Below are positions 1-8,601 of a DNA stretch of 64,000 nucleotides, piece by piece. Where the stretch lies: positions 523,880 through 587,879 of the forward strand of contig NZ_JAGGPF010000009.1 of assembly GCF_018613935.1 (NCBI RefSeq), in the 5' to 3' direction. The notes under the pieces are model-generated. The model saw only the letters and a list, made by a program, of their open reading frames with translations, had not been told where the DNA came from and did no database searches. The stretch is from Agromyces sp. ISL-38. Lineage in GTDB: Bacteria > Actinomycetota > Actinomycetes > Actinomycetales > Microbacteriaceae. The first letter of the stretch is position 1. Each line of letters begins with the position of its first letter. A program made the position numbers and the translations under genes.

Positions 1-440
1 TGGCCGACGACGAAGTTGTCGAACGACGCGTAGTAGTCGACGTTCTCCGAGTCGCGGATGAGGCGGTCGTAGGCGATGACGGGGATGTCCGCGTCAGCGG
101 CATCCTGCAGCACCTGCGAGAGCGTCGTGCCGTCGATCGACGCGATGATCAGGGCCTCTGCACCCTTGGTGATCATGTTCTCGATCTGCGAGACCTGGGT
201 GGGGATGTCGTCCTCTGCGTACTGGAGGTCGACCTTGAAGCCCTGGTCCTCGAGCTGCTCCTTGACGGCGTTGCCGTCCTGGATCCAGCGCTCCGAGCTC
301 TTCGTGGGCATCGCGACGCCGATGAGGCCGCCGTCGCCTTCGCCGGCGTCGCCGCCGCCGCTGCCGCCTGCGCACGCCGCGAGCGCGAGCATGGAGCCCG
401 CTGCGAGCGTCGCGAGAAGCACCTTCTTCGTGTTCTTCAC
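1..440 (-). CDS. Sugar ABC importer binding lipoprotein, ChvE-like (partial, 3' part outside window)
   Basis: The gene starts at GTG 440-438 behind an AAAGGAAA ribosome site and runs off the left edge, leaving the first 146 residues. The N-terminus is a lipoprotein signal: basic KNTKK, a hydrophobic core and lipobox LAAC, so the mature protein should be lipid-anchored outside the membrane. A Gly-rich linker leads into a type I periplasmic-binding fold with [21 protein letters not shown] and VIAYDRLI followed by [11 protein letters not shown]. That last signature is typical of ChvE-type receptors for L-arabinose, xylose or galactose. It lies 136 bases downstream of araD on the same strand, which favours L-arabinose. 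Its ATPase and permease are presumably beyond the edge. Confidence 0.85.
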   Translation of the reverse strand, partial: MKNTKKVLLATLAAGSMLALAACAGGSGGGDAGEGDGGLIGVAMPTKSSERWIQDGNAVKEQLEDQGFKVDLQYAEDDIPTQVSQIENMITKGAEALIIASIDGTTLSQVLQDAADADIPVIAYDRLIRDSENVDYYASFDNFVVG

Positions 441-576
441 GGTGTTTCCTTTCACTGTGTCCGTCTGGACGTCGTTGTCTTGGTGACAGTCGGATGCGGC
501 TGCGTCCATGCCAGCCGTCTCCCTCGCGCCCGCCCGGGGGTTGGGGTGCGCAAGCTCCATGTGACCGAGCGATCGT

Positions 577-1338
577 TCATCGCCGGTCGACTTTCTTTCG
601 GCGGGCGTCGTTCGTCTGCCCGTCTGCGGTTGTCAGGCGGGCATCGCCCTGCTGCCCGTACACGTTCTGGTAGCGGTCGTAGAGCCGGTCGATCGCGTCC
701 TGCGGGATCGGGACCAACGGGCCCGAGTCTCGAGCCAGGTGCACCGTGCGGGCGACATCCTCGACCATCACCGCCGCCTTCACCGCATCCTTCGCGTTCG
801 CGCCGATGGTGAACGGGCCGTGGTTCTGCATCAGCACCGCGCGGGACCGGTGACCCGTGAGCGTCGCGACGATGCCCTGACCGATCGAGTCGTCACCGAT
901 GATCGCGAACGGACCGACCGGGATCGGTCCACCGAACTCATCCGCCATCGCCGTGATCACGCACGGGATCTCCTCACCCCGCGACGCCCACGCCGTCGCA
1001 TACGTGGAGTGCGTGTGCACGACGCCGCCGATCTCCGGCATGTGCCGGTACACGTAGGCGTGCGCCGCGGTGTCCGACGAGGGGGCCCGATCGCTGCCCG
1101 GCGTGCCCGGCACCACGTTCCCGTCGAGGTCGCACAGGATCATGTTCTCGGGTGCGAGCTCGTCGTACGACACGCCCGAGGGCTTGATCACGAACAGGTC
1201 CGCACCCGGCACGCGGCCCGAGACGTTTCCGCCCGTCCACACCACCAGGCCATACCGGGTCAGCTCCCCGTGCAGCCGTGCCACCTCCGCCCGCACTCGT
1301 GCGATGGCGACCTCGACCTGCGGCCCGAACGTGCTCAA
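577..1338 (-). CDS. araD: L-ribulose-5-phosphate 4-epimerase
   Basis: Class II aldolase/adducin-family enzyme that converts L-ribulose 5-phosphate to D-xylulose 5-phosphate, the last step that feeds L-arabinose into the pentose phosphate pathway. The 253-residue cytosolic protein has the expected blocks in order: GGNVSGR (37-42), KPSGV (52-56), SSDTAAH (87-93), [11 protein letters not shown] (108-118) and QNHGPFTIG (171-179). His108, His110 and His173 are the expected zinc ligands; Asp89 and Asp133 sit where family catalytic residues lie. It is somewhat longer than E. coli AraD because of a charged C-terminal tail. It lies between a LacI-type regulator and a ChvE-like binding protein, with a regulator-style palindrome just downstream of its likely promoter. 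Confidence 0.93.
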   Translation of the reverse strand: MSTFGPQVEVAIARVRAEVARLHGELTRYGLVVWTGGNVSGRVPGADLFVIKPSGVSYDELAPENMILCDLDGNVVPGTPGSDRAPSSDTAAHAYVYRHMPEIGGVVHTHSTYATAWASRGEEIPCVITAMADEFGGPIPVGPFAIIGDDSIGQGIVATLTGHRSRAVLMQNHGPFTIGANAKDAVKAAVMVEDVARTVHLARDSGPLVPIPQDAIDRLYDRYQNVYGQQGDARLTTADGQTNDARRKKVDRR

Positions 1339-1458
1339 CGCGCTGCTCCGCAGCTCGCGCTGGACCGGCCGGAACTGCAGCGGCGGTCGTGCGAGGTGGG
1401 CGCTGTCAGCACGGAGACTCCTTCGTCGATCAGGTTGGGGCGTTCCATGTGCCAGTCA

Positions 1459-1474
1459 ATGTGACCGTTCACAT
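1459..1474 (-). promoter_or_regulatory. Palindromic operator before araD
   Basis: ATGTGACCGTTCACAT has 6-base arms ATGTGA/TCACAT and, read on the minus strand, a central CG as LacI-family operators usually do. It starts about four bases after the expected transcription start of araD, so a bound repressor would block RNA polymerase. Related palindromes lie before the neighbouring lacI-type gene. Confidence 0.6.
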
Positions 1475-1484
1475 GGCGACACTC

Positions 1485-1515
1485 ATGTTAGCCACATCAT
1501 TGAAGCTTCTGTCAA
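1485..1515 (-). promoter_or_regulatory. Probable araD promoter
   Basis: On the minus strand TTGACA (1515-1510) is a perfect -35 and TAACAT (1490-1485) a fair -10. The spacing of 19 bases is longer than ideal. The operator lies directly downstream. Confidence 0.5.
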
Positions 1516-1578
1516 CTCCGAGTCATCACGGATCGGTAACGACGGCCCGAGACGAGCGTTCGGCAACCGAGGTCGCCG

Positions 1579-2598
1579 TCAGAACGCCGGTGCGCCGGTG
1601 GTGCCGCGCACCACGAGTTCCGGCGTGATCGTGCCGCGGTAATCGGGCGCTGCGGGGTCGAGGTCGCCGAGGAGCAAGGCCACGCAGCGGCGGCCCAACT
1701 CGGCGAAGTCCTGCCGCACGGTCGTGAGCGGCGGCCAGAAGTGCGCCGCCTCGGGGATGTCGTCGAATCCGATGATCGAGATGTCGCGCGGGATCTCCAG
1801 CCCGGCGTCGCGTATGGCGTGCATGAGTCCGAGCGCCATCTGGTCGTTGGACGCGAAGATCGCGGTGAAGTCCCGCACCGTCAGCAGCTCACGGCCGGCG
1901 TGGTAGCCGAAGTCGGCCGTCCAGTCGCCGAGGATCGGCGCGGTGGTGGGCACGTCCTGGGCGCTCATCTCCTCGAGGAATCCGCGCATCCGCGCCTCGG
2001 CTTCGATCCAGTCCTGCGGGCCGGCCAGGTGGTAGATGCTGCGGTGGCCCTGTTCGATCAGGTGCCGGGTGGCAGTGCGGGCGCCCGCGATCTGGTCGAC
2101 GGACAGCGCGTGGTCGGGGTCTCGTCCGGTCGACTGCAGGCTCACGTAGGGTACGTCGATCGACAGTTGAGCGAGGGTGTCGAACACCCGCACCTGCGGT
2201 GCGATGACCACGAGTCCTTCGATGCCCTGGGCGGCGAGGTGCGCGAGCCCGTCGGCGATCGAGCGGGCATCCGACGACTCGATGTTGGCGGTGCTCACCC
2301 AATAGCCCGAGGCCCGGGCCGCCTCCTCGATCGCCGCGATGCTCGACGCCGGGCCGTATTGCGTGCTCGACGCCGAGAGGATGCCGATCGTTCGGGAGCG
2401 GCTCGTGACGAGCGCACGGGCGGCGCGATTGGGCTTGTATTGCATGTCGGCGATGACGTCGAGCACGCGCTGCTTCGTCTCGGGCCGAATGCTCGGGTGA
2501 TGGTTCAGCACGCGCGACACCGTCTGGTGCGAGACGCCCGCGAGTCGCGCGACATCGCGGATGCTCGGGGCACGCCCCCGCTGCGGCTCCACTGTCAC
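1579..2598 (-). CDS. LacI-family transcriptional regulator (AraR-like)
   Basis: A 339-residue repressor starting at GTG 2598. Residues 11-60 are a LacI helix-turn-helix with hinge (SIRDVARLAGVSHQTVSRVL, then RPETKQRVLDVIADM). The rest is the usual sugar-binding periplasmic-like core (RTIGILSAS, IFASNDQMALGLMHAIRD, ISIIGFDDIPEA). Known family members lose DNA affinity when they bind a sugar or sugar phosphate. It lies immediately upstream of araD in the same direction. Near-identical palindromes before both genes suggest it represses araD and itself, probably in response to L-arabinose or a pathway intermediate. The effector is an inference. Confidence 0.9.
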   Translation of the reverse strand: MTVEPQRGRAPSIRDVARLAGVSHQTVSRVLNHHPSIRPETKQRVLDVIADMQYKPNRAARALVTSRSRTIGILSASSTQYGPASSIAAIEEAARASGYWVSTANIESSDARSIADGLAHLAAQGIEGLVVIAPQVRVFDTLAQLSIDVPYVSLQSTGRDPDHALSVDQIAGARTATRHLIEQGHRSIYHLAGPQDWIEAEARMRGFLEEMSAQDVPTTAPILGDWTADFGYHAGRELLTVRDFTAIFASNDQMALGLMHAIRDAGLEIPRDISIIGFDDIPEAAHFWPPLTTVRQDFAELGRRCVALLLGDLDPAAPDYRGTITPELVVRGTTGAPAF

Positions 2599-2622
2599 GG
2601 CGACCTCGTTCGGATTTCGGCA

Positions 2623-2702
2623 TGTTCACGGTCACACACGCCGGCGTGACCATTATGCACAGTTCCGAACGGAATGTGACTGTCACACATGTGACGTCAC
2701 AT
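2623..2702 (-). promoter_or_regulatory. Cluster of three palindromes before the AraR-like gene
   Basis: Within 80 bases lie TGTTCACGGTCACA (2623-2636), TGTGACTGTCACA (2675-2687) and the perfect 14-base palindrome ATGTGACGTCACAT (2689-2702). All share TGTGAC/GTCACA half-sites with the araD operator. The last lies six bases from the end of the upstream MFS gene. Multiple sites at the regulator's own promoter point to autoregulation. Confidence 0.55.
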
Positions 2703-2707
2703 CGCCG

Positions 2708-4186
2708 CTATGAGCCGGCGGATGCCCCGGCCCCCGGCCGCACGCGCTGCGCGAGCACGACCGCCACCACCGCGATGGCGACGCTGACGGCGAACTCCGC
2801 CGTGAATGCACCACCCACCACGGCGCTCGCCGCGAGTGCCGTGATCGCGAGCGCGACGGATGCCCCGAGCGACTCGCCGATCGAGAGCGCCGCACTGTTG
2901 AACCCCTGCGACGACACGGGCGAGAGGCTCAGCACGGCCACCGAGAAGCGCGGATACATGAAGCCCATCGCGCCACCCGCAAGGGTCCACGCGGCGAAGG
3001 CGATGACCGGCGTGAGCATGAATGCGGCGACGAGGAGCACCACGACGAGCGATGCGGCGAGCAGCGCGGCTCCGATCTGCACCGCTTGCGTGTTCGACAC
3101 CCGGTCGCCCAGGCGACCCTGCAGCCATGAGGCGGCTGCCCAGCTGACGCCCGCCCCGGTGAGCACCGCGCCCGCGAGGCTCGGCGAGAACTCGTACCGC
3201 TCGATGAAGAGGTACGGGAGGTAGATCTCGGAGCCGAAGAACGCACCCGCGACGATGAGCCGCAGCAGCACCGTGGCGGGCATGCCCCGCACGGCACGCA
3301 GGGTGCCCACGGGCATGAGCGGGCGCGCCGCGACCACGACGAGGCCGATCGCCATGACCGCGATGTTCCAGCGCCATGGCTCGGCGAACTCCTTCGAGAG
3401 TGAGAGCGCGAGGGCCGCGACCGCGGTGAGCGCCGACCAGCCGACCCGGCCGAGACTCCAGCGCACCGTCGGATCGCCCTGCACCTGGTCGCGCACGCGC
3501 AGGATCGGCGGCAGCATCATCGCGGCGGCGGGCAGCATGAGCCCGATCACGCCGAGGAACACCCAATGCCAGCTCACGGTCTCGGCGACGATGCCGGCGA
3601 GCGCCGGGCCGATGATCGAGGGGATGACCCAGGCCGCCGCGAACCCGGCGAACACCCGTGCCCGAAGTTCCTCGGGATACACCCGCGCGACGATGACGTA
3701 GAGCGGCACGATCACGGCGGCGCCGCTCAAGCCGTGCACGAACCGGCCGACGATGAACACACCCATCTCGGCCGCCGTGCCCGCGATCAGCAGGCCGACC
3801 ACGAAGAGCAGCGCCGAGACGACGAGCGACGGCAACGGCCCCGACCGGTCGGTCCAGTTGCCGGCGAGCACCATGCCGATGATGCCGGCCGCGAGCGGCA
3901 CGGCGAACGCGAGGGCGAAGAACTCCATGCCGTCGAGGTCACGGGCGACGAGGGGCATCACGGTGGTGACCGCCATCGCCTCGAACGCGGCGAGGAAGAT
4001 GAGCGAGAACATGCCGATCGACAGCCACCGGTAGGGCAGGGAGAGCGGCCCGCTGCCATGCCCGGCGGGGCGTGTCGACGGGCGTGTCGACGGGTCTGTC
4101 GCGGTGGCGGAACCGAGCGGCTCCGCGTCGTCGTTGACGCGGAGCTCAGCCGTGCGCGGGTTCGGTTCCGTCATCGGTTCACTCAC
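2708..4186 (-). CDS. MFS transporter, DHA2/EmrB-QacA-like
   Basis: A 492-residue integral membrane protein. After a hydrophilic N-terminus of about 50 residues come many membrane segments. The early helix carries FEAMAVTTVMPLVARDL, a common start for drug-proton antiporters, and the loop motif GNWTDRSGPLPS follows helix 2. GFMYPRFSVAVLSLSP and SIGESLGASVALAI form the later part. The family exports drugs or other small molecules using the proton gradient; the substrate cannot be read from the sequence. It lies 55 bases downstream of an aldo/keto reductase on the same strand and 109 bases before the AraR-like gene. Confidence 0.85.
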   Translation of the reverse strand: MSEPMTEPNPRTAELRVNDDAEPLGSATATDPSTRPSTRPAGHGSGPLSLPYRWLSIGMFSLIFLAAFEAMAVTTVMPLVARDLDGMEFFALAFAVPLAAGIIGMVLAGNWTDRSGPLPSLVVSALLFVVGLLIAGTAAEMGVFIVGRFVHGLSGAAVIVPLYVIVARVYPEELRARVFAGFAAAWVIPSIIGPALAGIVAETVSWHWVFLGVIGLMLPAAAMMLPPILRVRDQVQGDPTVRWSLGRVGWSALTAVAALALSLSKEFAEPWRWNIAVMAIGLVVVAARPLMPVGTLRAVRGMPATVLLRLIVAGAFFGSEIYLPYLFIERYEFSPSLAGAVLTGAGVSWAAASWLQGRLGDRVSNTQAVQIGAALLAASLVVVLLVAAFMLTPVIAFAAWTLAGGAMGFMYPRFSVAVLSLSPVSSQGFNSAALSIGESLGASVALAITALAASAVVGGAFTAEFAVSVAIAVVAVVLAQRVRPGAGASAGS

Positions 4187-4241
4187 TCGATCGAGGCGAG
4201 AACCTCAACCGTGCTCGAGGTCGAATGGTGTGAGCACAAGC

Positions 4242-5072
4242 TCAGAACTCCTCATGCGTGTCGGGATCGGCGCCCCAGAGCCGGCCGCGGGCGAGCGACG
4301 AGATCGCCTCGACCTCGTCGTTCGTGAGCTCGAACCCGAACACGTCGAAGTTCTCACGCTGGCGCGCGGAATCAGCCGACTTCGGAATCGGCACGGTCTC
4401 GAGCTCGAGGTGCCAGCGCAGCACCGCTTGGGCCGGCGAGACGTGGTGCTGGGCCGCGATCTCGGCGACGATAGGCTCCGCGAACAGGTCGCGGCCCTTC
4501 GCGAGCGGGGTCCAGCTCTCGGTGCGGATCTCATGCTCGTCGTGGAACGCGCGAAGCTCAGCCTGCGGCAGGTAGGGGTGCAGCTCCACCTGGTTCACGA
4601 CCGGTGTGACGCCGGTCTCATCGATGAGTCTCGTGAGCATCGCCGGCGTGAAGTTCGAGACGCCGATCGAACGCACGAGCCCCTTTTCGCGCAGGGAGAT
4701 CATCGCCCGCCAGCTCTCGAGGTACTTGTCGACGCGCGGAAGCGGCCAGTGGATGAGGTAGAGGTCGACCCAGTCGAGGTCGAGGCGGGAGCGCGACTGC
4801 TCGAAGCTCGCGAGCGTCTCGTCGAACCCGTGATGGCGGCCGGGGAGCTTCGTCGTGATCACGAGGTCGCTGCGGTCGACGCCCGAGCGACGGATCGCCT
4901 CGCCCACCTCTTCCTCGTTGCCGTAGTTGTAGGCCGTGTCGATGAGCCGGTAGCCGGCGCTGATGCCCGCCGTGATCGCGTCGATGCCCGCCTGGTCGTT
5001 CAACCCGAATGTTCCGAGGCCGATGGCCGGAATCGAGTTGCCGTCGCGAAGGGAGTACGCGGGAGCAGTCAT
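4242..5072 (-). CDS. Aldo/keto reductase
   Basis: NADPH-dependent carbonyl reductase with a TIM-barrel fold, 276 residues. The family's catalytic four are visible: Asp45 (LIDTAYNYG), Tyr50, Lys75 (ITTKLP) and His108 (LIHWPLP). IGVSNF and IPKSADSARQRENFDVF, which binds the NADP phosphate, follow. The pattern is closest to the 2,5-diketogluconate reductase/AKR5-like group. ATG 5072 is preferred because GAGG lies upstream at good spacing; an in-frame GTG at 5090 has no better site. It is 60 bases downstream of the cyclase-family gene, so the two may be co-transcribed. Confidence 0.92.
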   Translation of the reverse strand: MTAPAYSLRDGNSIPAIGLGTFGLNDQAGIDAITAGISAGYRLIDTAYNYGNEEEVGEAIRRSGVDRSDLVITTKLPGRHHGFDETLASFEQSRSRLDLDWVDLYLIHWPLPRVDKYLESWRAMISLREKGLVRSIGVSNFTPAMLTRLIDETGVTPVVNQVELHPYLPQAELRAFHDEHEIRTESWTPLAKGRDLFAEPIVAEIAAQHHVSPAQAVLRWHLELETVPIPKSADSARQRENFDVFGFELTNDEVEAISSLARGRLWGADPDTHEEF

Positions 5073-5132
5073 TGTTCCATCCTCACCCACCCGCGCTGTT
5101 GATGCCAGCAGGCACCGCGCGCGGCGGGTCGG

Positions 5133-6071
5133 CTAGGACGCGGGAACCTCCGCGAACGCCCGCACCGGGAACGTGCCGAAGCCCTCGATCCGCGGCGGCA
5201 CCGCCGTGAAGGTCGCGCCCCGCACGGGCACCTGATCGAGCGCGGTGAGGTGCTCCACGACGTGGATGCCGGCCTCGAGCAGGATCGAGTGCGCAGGCCG
5301 CTCGCCGCCGCTCTCGGTGTCGTCGATGTTGAGCGCGTCGATGCCCACGATGAGCACGCCCGCGTCGGCGAGGTGCCGCGCGCCCGCCTCGGTGAGGAAC
5401 GGCGACCCGTGCAGATACTCGGGGCGGTCGAAGTGGCGGCTCCAGCCGGTGTGCAGCAGCACGGCCGTGCCGGCGAGCTCACGATCGAAGAAGACCTCGG
5501 CCGGGATGCCGCGGCTCGCTGCATCCGTCAGCCGGAAGACCTCGGCGGGAACGCCCACGAGCGTGTCGAGCTCGAGGCTCGCGAGGTCGCCGCCGCCCTC
5601 GTAGCGGTGGAACGGGCTGTCGAGGTAGGTGCCGGTGTTGCCGATCATCGTGATGATGTCCATCGCGAACTCGGTGCCGGGCGCGTAGACGCTGCGCGAC
5701 GCCTCACGGGTGAGGTGCGGCGTGATCGTGGGCGAGGGCAGGCCGGGATAGGTGACGAGCCCTGCGCGGATCGTGTGGCTGAGGTCGACGAGTTCGCCGC
5801 GCCGGGCGGCTGGCACAGCAGATGCCGCGGCTGCGGCGCCCGCGTCGCCGGCCACGCCGCGCGAACCACGGTGCGCCTCCTCGACGATCTCGAGGTTCGC
5901 GAGCTCGACGCGGCCCACGAGCGCGAGCCCGAGATGGCGCACGAGGAGCTCGGCGATCTCGGCCTCGGTGACGCTCGCCGACGGCAGGTCGAGGCGGAAG
6001 CCGTGGGCGCGCAGCCCGCCCCCGTTCACGAACTCGATCTCGGCGTCGAAACGGGCGCGGTACTCGGTCAC
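5133..6071 (-). CDS. Cyclase-family (kynurenine formamidase-like) protein with altered metal motif
   Basis: A 312-residue protein in two parts. Residues 1-70 form a small domain of unknown role (NGGGLRAHGFRLDLP, VTEAEIAELLVRHLGL). Residues 90-312 are the cyclase domain, starting VDLSHTIRAGLVTYPGLP. The usual metal motif HxGTHxDxPxH reads GNTGTYLDSPFH at 144-155: both front histidines are Asn and Tyr, while Asp151 and His155 remain. Known relatives hydrolyse formylkynurenine or cyclic amides, but the lost ligands make the metal site and activity uncertain. Its ATG overlaps the stop of the upstream amino-acid permease by four bases, so the two are probably translated together and may act on the same nitrogen compound. 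Confidence 0.75.
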   Translation of the reverse strand: MTEYRARFDAEIEFVNGGGLRAHGFRLDLPSASVTEAEIAELLVRHLGLALVGRVELANLEIVEEAHRGSRGVAGDAGAAAAASAVPAARRGELVDLSHTIRAGLVTYPGLPSPTITPHLTREASRSVYAPGTEFAMDIITMIGNTGTYLDSPFHRYEGGGDLASLELDTLVGVPAEVFRLTDAASRGIPAEVFFDRELAGTAVLLHTGWSRHFDRPEYLHGSPFLTEAGARHLADAGVLIVGIDALNIDDTESGGERPAHSILLEAGIHVVEHLTALDQVPVRGATFTAVPPRIEGFGTFPVRAFAEVPAS

Positions 6072-7675
6072 TCGGTCTCCTCTGGGGTGGCGGATGCTGC
6101 GGCAGGTGTGGCGGAGGTGGCGCCCGCGAGCACGGTCACGTCGGGTGATCGAGCAGCGCCGCGCGCCCCCGGTGATCGAGTAGCGCCGCGCGAAGCGGCC
6201 GCCCCCGGTGATCGAGTAGCGCCGCGCGAAGCGGCCGCATCCGGTGATCGAGTAGCGCCGCGCGAAGCGCGACGCGTATCGAGATTACCCGCGGTGGCGC
6301 GTTCAGACGGAGCCGCGATCGAGGACGCATCGCTCGAGGCATCCGCTCGCCCACTGCCGCCCCTGCGGACGCGGCGCACGAGCGACACGATCACGGCCGC
6401 GACGGCGAGCACGAGCGGCACCACGAGGTTCGCCCAGGCGAGCACGAGGAGGCCGGCGGTCATGATGGTGGCGACCACGGCGAGCCACCAGCCGAGGCTC
6501 CAGCGGCGCAGCAGGAGCGTGGCCGCGAGCATGCCGAGGGCGTAGATCGCGACCATGTTGCTCGTGTGGATGAGGATGAAGCCCGTGAGGTCGAGGTCGT
6601 TCAGCAGCATGAGGCCGAAGTACACGGTGATGAGCACGCCCGTGAGCGCGAGCGCACGACGCGGGATCTCGCCGTCGGCAGCGCCCTTCGCGAAGAACCG
6701 GGGCAGGTCGCCGTCACGGCCGAGCGCGGCCCCGAGCTTGCCGAAGGCCGGCAGGTAGGCGTTCATCACGCCGAACGTGACGATCGCGGCGACGATCGCG
6801 ATGAGCACCGGCCCGACACCGGGCATCGTGGTCTCGACGAGGTCGACGAGCGGGGCCTGCCCGTCGCCGGCACGGTCGCCGAGCACGGCCACGGTGACGA
6901 ACTGCAACGCGAGGTAACCGGCGCCGACGACGACGATGGCGATTCCCGTGGCGAGCGGGATGGTGCGCCGTGGATTCTTGAACTCGCCCGCGATGTGGGT
7001 GCCGACCTCCCAGCCGGCGAAGGCCCAGACGAACAGGCTGATCGCGAGGCCGACACCGGTCCAGCCGTTCGGCAGGAACGGCTGGAAGTTCGACGTTTCG
7101 ACCGCCGGGAAGGTGACGGCCACGACTCCGACGACGACCGCGAGCAGCAGGCCCGTGAGCACGAACTGCACCCATCCGGCCACGCGCACGCCGAACCAGT
7201 TCGCGATGAACGGCGGCACGAAGACCGCGAAGCCGATGATCGGCACGGCGGAACGGTCGACACCCAGCACTGCGACCACGTACTCGCCGCCGAGGATCGC
7301 GAGCACCGGTGCGCCCACGCATACGCCGAAGTAGAACCAGTATCCGGTCATGCGCGCAGCGGTGCCGCCGAGGGCACGCCGCACGAAGCTCGCCACGCCC
7401 CCGGCATCGGGATAGCGCGCGGCAAGTGCCGCGAAGGTGCCGGCAAGTGGGATGGACAGCACGAGCACGGCAGCCACCGCGAGGATCGACGCCGGGCCGG
7501 CCGCGGCGGCCGCGAGCCCGGGCAGCACGAGGATGCCGGTGCCGAGCACGCTTCCGATGTAGAGCGCCGTGCCCTGGCCGAGGCCGAGGGTGCCGCCGTG
7601 CGTCTTCGCGCCGCCGCCGTCGGTAGCCGTCGCGGCGGCGGTCGCGGTGGCGGTGGCGGGCTGATTCGAGGTCAC
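6068..7675 (-). CDS. APC-family amino acid permease with repetitive C-terminal tail
   Basis: An integral membrane amino acid/polyamine transporter of about 535 residues. The first helix carries the family signature TALYIGSVLGTGILVLPGL, followed by about a dozen segments; FVWAFAGWEVGTHIAGEFKN is the classical mid-protein block. The last 80 or so residues are a hydrophilic tail with three 12-residue SRGATRSPxAAA units encoded by 36-bp DNA repeats. The start is uncertain. GTG 7675 is used here; ATG 7693 has GAGGG with no spacing, and longer forms would run into the SPFH gene. It overlaps the cyclase gene downstream by four bases. Confidence 0.85.
   Translation of the reverse strand: MTSNQPATATATAAATATDGGGAKTHGGTLGLGQGTALYIGSVLGTGILVLPGLAAAAAGPASILAVAAVLVLSIPLAGTFAALAARYPDAGGVASFVRRALGGTAARMTGYWFYFGVCVGAPVLAILGGEYVVAVLGVDRSAVPIIGFAVFVPPFIANWFGVRVAGWVQFVLTGLLLAVVVGVVAVTFPAVETSNFQPFLPNGWTGVGLAISLFVWAFAGWEVGTHIAGEFKNPRRTIPLATGIAIVVVGAGYLALQFVTVAVLGDRAGDGQAPLVDLVETTMPGVGPVLIAIVAAIVTFGVMNAYLPAFGKLGAALGRDGDLPRFFAKGAADGEIPRRALALTGVLITVYFGLMLLNDLDLTGFILIHTSNMVAIYALGMLAATLLLRRWSLGWWLAVVATIMTAGLLVLAWANLVVPLVLAVAAVIVSLVRRVRRGGSGRADASSDASSIAAPSERATAGNLDTRRASRGATRSPDAAASRGATRSPGAAASRGATRSPGARGAARSPDVTVLAGATSATPAAASATPEETE
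6144..6290. repeat. Tandem 36-bp palindromic-type repeats inside a coding end
   Basis: Units beginning GGTGATCGAG start at 6144, 6171, 6207 and 6243. The last three are spaced exactly 36 bases; the first is a shortened 27-base copy with GAGCAG in place of GAGTAG. The final copy continues into GCGTATCGAGAT, which mirrors GATCGAGTAGCGC and gives a REP-like palindrome. The same core occurs at 8602-8682. On the minus strand the array is read as the SRGATRSP repeats of the permease tail. Confidence 0.85.
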
Positions 7676-7711
7676 CCGCTCACTCTGCCGCATCCCTCGG
7701 ACATGCGGCGA

Positions 7712-7755
7712 TGGCAGGATTGACAGTGTTCGTCGAAATCCTGCCAGTCTGTCAA
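7712..7755. promoter_or_regulatory. Compound inverted repeat between SPFH gene and permease
   Basis: TGGCAGGATT (7712-7721) and AATCCTGCCA (7737-7746) form a perfect 10-base inverted repeat with a 15-base spacer. ATTGACAG and CTGTCAAT sit alongside in inverted order. It covers the end of the SPFH gene and lies 37 bases before the permease start. A regulator site for the permease is the likeliest reading; there is no T-run to support a terminator. Confidence 0.5.
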
Positions 7756-8543
7756 TGCCCGCGAACCTGCGCCACCGCGGCCTCACGGTCGAGGAAGTTC
7801 GTGAGCTCCCCGATCGAGGTCATGAGCGGCGCGGGGAAGAGCACGAGGGTGTTCTTGTCGACCCCGACCTCGACGAGCGTCTGCAGCGTGCGCAGCTGCA
7901 GGGCGAGCGGATGCGCCATCATCGTGTCGCTCGCGACACCGAGCTGCGACGCCGCGAGCGCCTCGCCCTCGGCGGCGATGATCTTCGCCCGCTTCTCGCG
8001 CTCCGCCTCGGCCTGCTTTGCCATGGCGCGCTTCATCGAGTCGGGCAGCAGGATGTCCTTCAGCTCGACGAGCGTCACCTCGGCGCCCCACTCCGCGGTG
8101 ATCAACTCGAGGAACTGCTTGATGTCCGCATTGAGCTTCGCGGTCTCGGCGAGCGTCTCGTCGAGGTGGTGCTGGCCGACGACCTTGCGGAGCGTGGTCT
8201 GCGCGATCTGGTCGATCGCCGACTTCACGTTCTCGATCGCGATCACCGACTTCACCGGATCCACGATCCGGTAGTACGCGACCGCGGAGACGCCGACGCT
8301 GACATTGTCACGAGTGATGATCCCCTGCGACTGGATCGGCAGCGTGACGATGCGCAGCGACACCTTGATCATCACGTCGACGATGGGAATGATGAAGCGG
8401 ATGCCGGGCTCACGCACGTTGTGCAATCGGCCGAAGCGCAGCACCACGCCTCGCTCGTATTGCCTGACGATGCGGACCGACATGAAGAACAGCACGATCG
8501 CGAGCACGCCGACGATGATCAGGGTGACGATGAGGGCCGTCAT
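7752..8543 (-). CDS. SPFH/stomatin-like membrane protein (slipin)
   Basis: A 263-residue protein with one N-terminal membrane helix (ALIVTLIIVGVLAIVLFFMS) and a cytosolic SPFH/Band 7 domain (YERGVVLRFGRLHNVREPG, then VSVGVSAVAYYRIVDP). A charged helical region follows (KRAMAKQAEAEREKRAKII). Such proteins oligomerise and scaffold membrane microdomains, often with an NfeD partner; no NfeD gene is adjacent here. ATG 8543 is chosen over an in-frame GTG at 8552 because GGGAGG sits eight bases before it. The end of the gene carries the inverted repeat at 7712-7755. Confidence 0.9.
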   Translation of the reverse strand: MTALIVTLIIVGVLAIVLFFMSVRIVRQYERGVVLRFGRLHNVREPGIRFIIPIVDVMIKVSLRIVTLPIQSQGIITRDNVSVGVSAVAYYRIVDPVKSVIAIENVKSAIDQIAQTTLRKVVGQHHLDETLAETAKLNADIKQFLELITAEWGAEVTLVELKDILLPDSMKRAMAKQAEAEREKRAKIIAAEGEALAASQLGVASDTMMAHPLALQLRTLQTLVEVGVDKNTLVLFPAPLMTSIGELTNFLDREAAVAQVRGH

Positions 8544-8601
8544 CGGACCCACCTCCCGGGCGCCGGTGACGTGCCGTACGCCACTCCCATTCTCCCACCG
8601 C

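Noticed and set aside
1459..1474. CRP/GlxR-type cyclic-AMP regulator site
   Set aside because: TGTGA and TCACA are present but four bases apart; GlxR/CRP sites need six. The repeated half-sites near a LacI-type gene fit that regulator better.
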